DNA of 8,187 bases, from NCBI GenBank assembly GCA_947178085.1, contig CAMWWS010000108.1, positions 1 to 8,187 on the forward strand, given 5' to 3'. The position numbers and the translations under genes were made by a program. Under the pieces are notes generated by a model. That model was not told the origin of the DNA, made no database searches, and saw nothing but the letters and a program-made list of their open reading frames with translations. Source of the DNA: an uncultured Lachnospiraceae bacterium (GTDB lineage: Bacteria > Bacillota_A > Clostridia > Lachnospirales > Lachnospiraceae). Position 1 is the stretch's first letter, and every line of letters starts with the position of its first letter. Of the stretch, positions 6,630-8,187 are shown one piece after another.

Positions 6630-7934
6630 GTGGAAAAGAAGCTGAAAATGAATTTAAGAAGGAATAGTTTTTTCTGGGCTTTACTCAAAATTAATATGCT
6701 TCCGCTTATACTATTGACATTGGTGATTACTGCTTTTAGCGCCATACGGTTTGCTGCATCAATGAATGTGGAAACTAAAAACGGTCTGGTAAATTTGTGT
6801 CACACGGTTACCAATTTATACGACACTGTATATGAAGGGGATTATCATATAGAAGACGATGGAAACTCCGTACAAATGATGAAGGGAGAACACCTTCTAA
6901 ATGATGATTTTTCTATTATTGACTCCATTAAAGAAAAGACAGGTATCGACATCACTTTTTTTAATCAGGATACCCGGGTGATTACTACTATTCAGACCAA
7001 TGATGGCGTCAGGGCAATTGGCACAAAGGCAAATGATACGGTTGTCAACGACGTGTTAAACGGCAGCCAGCCGCATTTTTATTCCAGTACAATGGTAGAA
7101 GGCGTTCGATATTTTTCCTACTATGAACCGCTTTATGCAGCCAATGGAAGCTGTATAGGAATGATTTTTCTTGGAAAGCCCTCCGCGGAAGTAGAACGTC
7201 TGGTTTATAATTCGATTAAGCCTACCATAATATTCGGTATACTCACAATGCTGATTGTATGCCTTATAGCGACACGCTTTTTCAATAAGCTTGTCAATGC
7301 AATCCAAAACATGGATAAATTTATACTGACTATAGCCAATGGTGAACTGCATACGAAGTTAGATGCGGATATTCCGGAACGAAAAGATGAACTCGGGCAA
7401 ATGGGACGTAATCTGATCAAAATGCAGCGTTCGCTCCGGGAACTGGTGGAACAGGATATACTAACCGGATTATACAACCGGCGAAGCGGCGAAAAACTAC
7501 TACGACGGACATGTGAAAACTATCGTAAAGACGGTATACCTTTCTGTGTCGCTATCGGCGATATAGATTACTTTAAGAATGTCAATGATACTTATGGTCA
7601 TGAATGCGGAGATATAACACTAGCAAAGATATCTGAGCGAATAAAGGAACATATGGATGGCAAGGGATTTGTCGCCAGATGGGGCGGGGAAGAGATGCTG
7701 CTGGTATATGATAATATGCAGCTGGATACGGCAGTTCAATGTATACATGAACTGCTGGAAGAAATTCGTGCCCAGCGCATTACATATGGCGATACGGCCT
7801 TCGGAGTCACAATGACTTTTGGCATCACGGAAGGCAATGACGGAAAAGTGGAGCACATCGTGCGTGATGCAGACGCAAAGTTATACGAAGGAAAAAACAA
7901 CGGACGCAACAAAATTGTATATGAAATGAGTTAA
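6630..7934 (+). CDS. Membrane diguanylate cyclase (Cache-like, HAMP, GGDEF)
   Basis: Predicted to make cyclic-di-GMP from two GTP at the inner face of the membrane in response to an extracellular signal. The 434 residues contain a membrane helix (19-42), an extracellular single-Cache-like sensor (about 43-192, with the GIDITFFNQDTRVITT and YYEPLYAANGSCIGMIFLGKP strands), a second helix (195-218), HAMP (about 216-270) and GGDEF (275-430). The catalytic motif is RWGGEEM (350-356), with metal and substrate residues in DIDYFKNVND (311-320), so activity is likely; Met replaces the usual Phe. The RxxD inhibitory site, expected at 343-346, reads DGKG, so product inhibition through that site should be absent. 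The start is GTG with GAGGG at 6614-6618, 11 bases upstream; an in-frame ATG at 6648 has a poorer site. Transcription may depend on the upstream LytTR regulator. Confidence 0.94.
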   Translation: MEKKLKMNLRRNSFFWALLKINMLPLILLTLVITAFSAIRFAASMNVETKNGLVNLCHTVTNLYDTVYEGDYHIEDDGNSVQMMKGEHLLNDDFSIIDSIKEKTGIDITFFNQDTRVITTIQTNDGVRAIGTKANDTVVNDVLNGSQPHFYSSTMVEGVRYFSYYEPLYAANGSCIGMIFLGKPSAEVERLVYNSIKPTIIFGILTMLIVCLIATRFFNKLVNAIQNMDKFILTIANGELHTKLDADIPERKDELGQMGRNLIKMQRSLRELVEQDILTGLYNRRSGEKLLRRTCENYRKDGIPFCVAIGDIDYFKNVNDTYGHECGDITLAKISERIKEHMDGKGFVARWGGEEMLLVYDNMQLDTAVQCIHELLEEIRAQRITYGDTAFGVTMTFGITEGNDGKVEHIVRDADAKLYEGKNNGRNKIVYEMS

Positions 7935-7961
7935 GGCATCCTGTTAAAGATGCCTTCTTTT
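7933..7961 (+). terminator. Intrinsic terminator after the cyclase gene
   Basis: A perfect 8-base stem AAGGCATC (7933-7940) / GATGCCTT (7949-7956) with an 8-base loop is followed by CTTTT. The stem begins inside the stop codon. It ends the plus-strand transcript. An A-rich left flank is lacking, so it is less convincing for the convergent minus-strand gene, and the stretch 7962-8033 holds no clear terminator of its own. Confidence 0.8.
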
Positions 7962-8033
7962 CACTCTCTCCTTTTGTGCATGACTTTTCGCTACATTGGT
8001 CAATAGGCTATAAGGAATTCTCTCAGGAACCTT

Positions 8034-8186
8034 CTAGAGCCTTTCCGGTTCCGGATATTCCACACCGAAAGTATCAACGGTGACAGTCTGCATTACCTGC
8101 TCTTCCAGCGGTCTGTCATTATAATCGGTATTTGTTTCAGCGATGCGGTTCACCACATCCATACCTTCTATCACCTTTCCAAACGC
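8034..8186 (-). CDS. Cyclophilin-type peptidyl-prolyl isomerase, C-terminal part
   Basis: Partial gene running off the right edge; only its last 50 codons and the TAG stop (8034-8036) are inside. The protein fragment begins AFGKVIEGMDVVNRIA, the conserved last helix region of cyclophilins (FGxVxxGMDVVxxI), and ends TVDTFGVEYPEPERL, a tail common in clostridial cyclophilins. The enzyme catalyses cis-trans isomerisation at proline bonds during protein folding. Active-site residues (FHR and QGGD motifs) lie outside the window, so activity and location cannot be judged. It is convergent with the cyclase gene. Confidence 0.85.
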   Translation of the reverse strand, partial: AFGKVIEGMDVVNRIAETNTDYNDRPLEEQVMQTVTVDTFGVEYPEPERL

Positions 8187-8187
8187 T

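Noticed and set aside
6584..6667. 27-codon open frame before and overlapping the cyclase start, considered as a possible pheromone peptide
   Set aside because: No ribosome site, charged sequence without a leader or membrane segment, and it overlaps the cyclase gene in another frame.

Overview
The window looks like chromosomal DNA from a low-to-moderate GC Firmicute, most likely a Clostridia member of the Lachnospiraceae type. The reasons are purine-rich AGGAGG-like ribosome sites, short hairpin-plus-T terminators, a pyruvate kinase without the extra C-terminal domain of Bacillus enzymes, a LytTR/GHKL two-component pair, and a cyclophilin tail of the kind common in that family. The assignment is inferred from gene style, not from a marker gene.

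Layout: pyruvate kinase (minus strand, complete, ending 3 bases inside the left edge). Then a 396-base gap with a 205-bp MITE-like inverted-repeat element and, beyond it, a good promoter pointing at pyruvate kinase. Next a GNAT acetyltransferase (plus), a bidirectional terminator, and an ammonium transporter with a PII (GlnB/GlnK-like) domain fused to its C-terminus (minus). A 310-base divergent control region follows. It holds the amt-side promoter, a palindrome over its predicted start point, an intrinsic terminator only about 40 bases downstream, and a second stem-loop near the amt ribosome site. Reading right from the same region is a LytTR response regulator overlapped by a membrane GHKL histidine kinase (ATGA overlap). 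After a 131-base gap comes a membrane diguanylate cyclase (Cache-like sensor, HAMP, GGEEM). A terminator separates it from the C-terminal 50 codons of a cyclophilin-type prolyl isomerase, which enters on the minus strand from the right edge.

How the parts may work together: the kinase and regulator should form one phosphorelay with an unknown membrane-perceived signal. The gap before the cyclase gene holds two copies of a 9-base motif with 12 bases between them, the geometry LytTR regulators use, just upstream of an extended -10 element. A reasonable hypothesis is that the phosphorylated regulator activates the cyclase gene, linking this two-component system to cyclic-di-GMP. The amt-PII fusion would carry its own nitrogen/energy sensor covalently attached, and its leader looks set up for premature termination.

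No CRISPR array, tRNA, rRNA, phage gene or intact transposase was seen. The points most worth a second look are the amt-PII fusion with its terminator-containing leader, the putative LytTR box before the cyclase, and the MITE-like insertion in the pyruvate kinase leader.
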